Positions 7,335-9,597 of a DNA stretch of 9,597 nucleotides are shown here, one piece after another. A program made the position numbers and the translations under genes. This stretch comes from Cellvibrionales bacterium UBA1969 (GTDB taxonomy: Bacteria; Pseudomonadota; Gammaproteobacteria; Pseudomonadales; UBA7434): positions 1 through 9,597 of the forward strand of contig DDDX01000037.1 in the NCBI GenBank assembly GCA_002339085.1. Reading direction: 5' to 3'. Each line of letters starts with the position of its first letter. Position 1 is the first letter of the stretch. The notes below the pieces were generated by a model, which saw only the letters and a program-made list of their open reading frames with translations, had not been told where the DNA came from and made no database searches.

Positions 7335-7571
7335 TTAACTATCTACCTTATAAAATTCAGTAGCAGATTGAACTGATTGTTTTGCAGCGAATAATGATTC
7401 CTCACACTCATCGGTATTACTTCCACAGATATCACACTTTTCTCCTAGGCCTAAAGCTTGAATACCGCCGCAAGAACCTTTAATTGGCTTATTAGAAAAC
7501 AGGACACCGACAGCCATCGCGGCCACAACTAAAAGCAAAAAACTTAAGGTTAAAAAGAAAACTGTCAACAT
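7335..7571 (-). CDS. nqrM: Na+-NQR maturation protein NqrM (DUF539)
   Basis: A 78-residue protein with one N-terminal membrane helix (about 3-25, ending AAMAVGVLF) followed by the family signature KGSCGGIQALG (31-41), with Cys34 matching the cysteine shown to be essential in Vibrio NqrM, then a cysteine cluster Cys46-X2-Cys49-X6-Cys56. NqrM is an inner-membrane maturation factor required for active Na+-NQR and is thought to help deliver iron to the NqrD/NqrE centre. Its position 45 bases after apbE, itself after nqrF, is the classic context. GAAAGAGA a few bases upstream of the ATG is a plausible ribosome site. In the Vibrio protein, as I remember it, the second cluster is C-X1-C-X3-C, so the spacing here differs. 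The stop lies two bases from the convergent nth stop. Confidence 0.93.
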   Translation of the reverse strand: MLTVFFLTLSFLLLVVAAMAVGVLFSNKPIKGSCGGIQALGLGEKCDICGSNTDECEESLFAAKQSVQSATEFYKVDS

Positions 7572-7616
7572 GGTTTATTCTCTTTCTTTGTTATAGCCAA
7601 AATACCACATAGACTA

Positions 7617-8726
7617 TTAGTTTATAATGTCTATAAATGGTTTGAACGCTTGCGATGTCCATGTACGAAACCGAGCAGGATTAGCATAGTCAAAAAGCTC
7701 GGTATTTGTTGAAGCTTCATTCTCTCGAAATACCATCATTACTGCAAGCCCTTCAGACTCTGTAATTCGTTTTGCATTCACCTCACCCATAGCGATTAGA
7801 GCCGTAGCCCAGGCATCTGCTACAGCCGTTGTATCGGAGATCACACTGACTGAGGCAATTGTGTGACTTATCGGAAAGCCTGTTTTAGGGTCAATAAGGT
7901 GTGAGTAATACTGACCTTCATGAATGTAATAATTTCGGTAATCACCAGAAGTGGCAATAGCATGCTTAGATAACTGAACCACTTCCTGGATTGACGAACT
8001 TCGATCAGGCGTTTCTATCGCCAAACGCCAAGGCTGCTGCCGTGTATTTTTACCTAACACACGGACCTCACCACCTATATCCACTAGAAAATCTTTAGCC
8101 CCCATCTGCATTAATAAGCGTGCAATTTGGTCCACAGTATAACCCTTTGCAATCGCTGAAAGATCTAATTGGACGGGTTTTGATTTACAAAGTTTTTTAT
8201 CTACTAAATCAAGACTAAGCGCATCCAGTGTTGCTAACTCAAGCAATCGATCGATCTCATCAGACGATGGGAGTGTCACGGGTTTATCTTGTGAGTCGAA
8301 TCCCCAGCGAGTCACTAATGGGTTTAATAAGGGATTAAAATACCCCTCTGACTGATAAGAAATGCTCAGTGCTAAAGAAACAACCTGTGCAAAATCTGGC
8401 GAAATCGTCTGGCAGGAACTGCTTGGCAGGCGATTAAAGTGTGATACTTCTGAGTCAACTTGATACGTCGACATACTCGATAATATTTTTTCAAGCAATG
8501 AATCTAACGTCTCCTGAAAGTTTGCTTGAGAAAAATGCGAATGATCTAATACTGTAGAGAAATGGTCTACATCATCAATAACGACAATGCGATAATAAGT
8601 CCCCATGGTAGAGCCAGAGAACTCTATAATAGGAAGCTGTTTAGAAGGTAAAAAGTCGCAGGCTGAAAATAATAACAAGGCAGCTAGAAGTAGGCATCTT
8701 GTAAAACGCAGAAATGACCCTTTCAT
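7617..8726 (-). CDS. apbE: FAD:protein FMN transferase ApbE (flavin-attaching lipoprotein)
   Basis: A 369-residue exported lipoprotein. ApbE splits FAD and attaches FMN by a phosphoester bond to threonines of NqrB and NqrC, on the periplasmic side. Visible features: a signal peptide MKGSFLRFTR plus Leu/Ala core, lipobox FSAC with Cys23 as the lipidated residue, GSTMGTYY (38-45), LDLSAIAKGY (187-196), DIGGE (216-220), SGDYRN (260-265), HLIDPKTG (276-283) and the metal-binding DTTAVADAWATAL (298-310). I chose ATG 8726 because it yields a textbook lipoprotein leader and begins 16 bases after the nqrF stop. An upstream TTG/ATG pair (8762/8759) stays in frame, but adds 11 or 12 residues before the leader and overlaps nqrF. 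The nearest GGAGG (in the last codons of nqrF) is 20 bases from ATG 8726, so initiation probably relies on coupling. Followed by nqrM in the same operon. Confidence 0.95.
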   Translation of the reverse strand: MKGSFLRFTRCLLLAALLLFSACDFLPSKQLPIIEFSGSTMGTYYRIVVIDDVDHFSTVLDHSHFSQANFQETLDSLLEKILSSMSTYQVDSEVSHFNRLPSSSCQTISPDFAQVVSLALSISYQSEGYFNPLLNPLVTRWGFDSQDKPVTLPSSDEIDRLLELATLDALSLDLVDKKLCKSKPVQLDLSAIAKGYTVDQIARLLMQMGAKDFLVDIGGEVRVLGKNTRQQPWRLAIETPDRSSSIQEVVQLSKHAIATSGDYRNYYIHEGQYYSHLIDPKTGFPISHTIASVSVISDTTAVADAWATALIAMGEVNAKRITESEGLAVMMVFRENEASTNTELFDYANPARFRTWTSQAFKPFIDIIN

Positions 8727-8742
8727 TAAGCAAATAGTAGGC

Positions 8743-9597
8743 TTAGCCTCCAAAGTCATCAAGCATGATGTTTTCAGGCTCTACTCCTAGGTCTAATAAC
8801 ATATTGACTACAGCCGAGTTCATCATTGGCGGACCGCACATGTAGAACTCGCAATCCTCAGGTGCCGGATGATCCTTCAGGTAATTATCTAACAATACTT
8901 GGTGAATAAAACCCGTTTTACCGCCCCAGTTGTCTTCAGGTTGCGGGTCAGATAACGCAAGATGCCACTCAAAGTTATCATTTTCTTCAGCCAGCGTATC
9001 ATATTCGTCGATATAGAAGGCTTCGCGCATTGATCGAGCACCGTACCAGAACGATATTTTTCGATCAGAGTTGAGCCTTCGCAGTTGATCGAAAATATGC
9101 GAGCGCATAGGGGCCATGCCTGCACCACCACCAATAAACACCATTTCCGCCTGCGACTCTTTAGCAAAAAACTCACCAAAGGGGCCGTACACCTTAACTT
9201 TATCGCCGGGATTCAAGCCAAATACCCAAGATGACATTTGCCCTGGGGTTAAGGCTAAATTATTGGGTGGTGGCGTGGCACATCGAATATTGAATTTTAC
9301 CACACCCTTTTCTTCTGGATAATTAGCCATTGAATAAGCACGAATCACCGTTTCATCTACCACTGATTCGACATCAAAGAAACCAAATCGATCCCAATCA
9401 CCACGATACTCTTCTTCAATAGCAAAATCTGAGTACTTAACGGTATGTGGTGGACACTCTAATTGAACATAGCCACCTGCACGAAAGTTAACATCTTCGC
9501 CTTCAGGTAATTTTAGAGTCAATTCTTTAATGAAGGTTGCAACATTAGGGTTAGATTCAACCGTACATTCCCACTGCTTAACCCCAAACACCTCTTC
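8743..9597 (-). CDS. nqrF: Na+-translocating NADH:quinone reductase subunit F (partial, N-terminal 2Fe-2S part outside window)
   Basis: The last 284 residues of NqrF, open to the right edge; the full protein is about 408 aa in Vibrio, so about 125 residues holding the membrane anchor and most of the 2Fe-2S ferredoxin domain are missing. NqrF oxidises NADH and passes electrons from FAD to the 2Fe-2S centre and onward through the sodium pump. Fragment landmarks, counting from 9597: FRAGGYVQLE, the FAD-binding RAYSMANY (86-93), GPFGEFF, the NADH-binding GGGAGMAP (156-163), WYGARS, CGPPMM (254-259) and the conserved C-terminal DDFGG, whose Phe packs on the flavin in Vibrio. Similarity to Vibrio NqrF is very high throughout. 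A GTG at 9591 inside the frame is an internal valine codon, not a start. nqrF is the last structural gene of nqrABCDEF and is followed by apbE after 16 bases. Confidence 0.97.
   Translation of the reverse strand, partial: EEVFGVKQWECTVESNPNVATFIKELTLKLPEGEDVNFRAGGYVQLECPPHTVKYSDFAIEEEYRGDWDRFGFFDVESVVDETVIRAYSMANYPEEKGVVKFNIRCATPPPNNLALTPGQMSSWVFGLNPGDKVKVYGPFGEFFAKESQAEMVFIGGGAGMAPMRSHIFDQLRRLNSDRKISFWYGARSMREAFYIDEYDTLAEENDNFEWHLALSDPQPEDNWGGKTGFIHQVLLDNYLKDHPAPEDCEFYMCGPPMMNSAVVNMLLDLGVEPENIMLDDFGG

Noticed and set aside
8889..9179. 96-residue minus-strand frame and a plus-strand frame at 9116-9322 inside nqrF
   Set aside because: nqrF is conserved codon by codon here; these are alternative-frame shadows.
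1..9597. A novel defence, mobile or biosynthetic system
   Set aside because: Every substantial stretch is accounted for by recognised core genes; no repeats, integrases, toxins or orphan gene clusters are visible.

Overview
This window looks like ordinary core chromosome of a marine-type gammaproteobacterium, with moderately AT-rich composition by eye. The evidence is the set of genes: an iron-type TonB-dependent receptor, mfd next to a CsiV-family gene, and the end of a Na+-translocating NADH:quinone oxidoreductase (Na+-NQR) operon with its two maturation genes. The protein sequences resemble their Pseudomonas, Vibrio and E. coli counterparts without being close to any one of them. A Cellvibrionales-like or related marine lineage is a guess, not a demonstration. 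I see no IS element, phage gene, tRNA, rRNA or CRISPR array.

Layout, left to right. Positions 2-514 (+) are the last 170 residues of an outer-membrane TonB-dependent receptor cut by the window edge. Positions 597-4118 (+) are mfd, the transcription-repair coupling factor, preceded by a short AT-rich control region with a perfect TATAAT box and two perfect palindromes. Its stop overlaps by one base the start of a csiV-type gene (4118-5365, +), which encodes a periplasmic peptidoglycan-binding cell-wall factor. A 63-base convergent gap follows. Then comes a YnaI-like mechanosensitive channel on the minus strand (5429-6523). A 155-base divergent intergenic region separates it from nth (endonuclease III, 6679-7332, +), whose iron-sulfur cysteine spacing is not that of E. 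coli Nth. nth runs head-on into nqrM with only two bases between the stops.

The right third is a minus-strand operon read right to left: nqrF (partial, cut at 9597), apbE and nqrM. NqrF is the NADH-oxidising flavoprotein of the sodium pump. ApbE attaches FMN covalently to NqrB and NqrC. NqrM is the small membrane protein needed for iron-centre maturation. This nqrF-apbE-nqrM order matches the known organisation in Vibrio and related bacteria, so the rest of nqrABCDE should lie just past the right edge.

I found no convincing undescribed system. The points most worth a second look are the variant Fe-S cysteine pattern of Nth, the palindrome pair over the mfd promoter with an apparently very short leader lacking a Shine-Dalgarno sequence, the greatly lengthened CsiV, the three copies of the octamer GCGATCGC, and the non-Vibrio cysteine spacing of NqrM.
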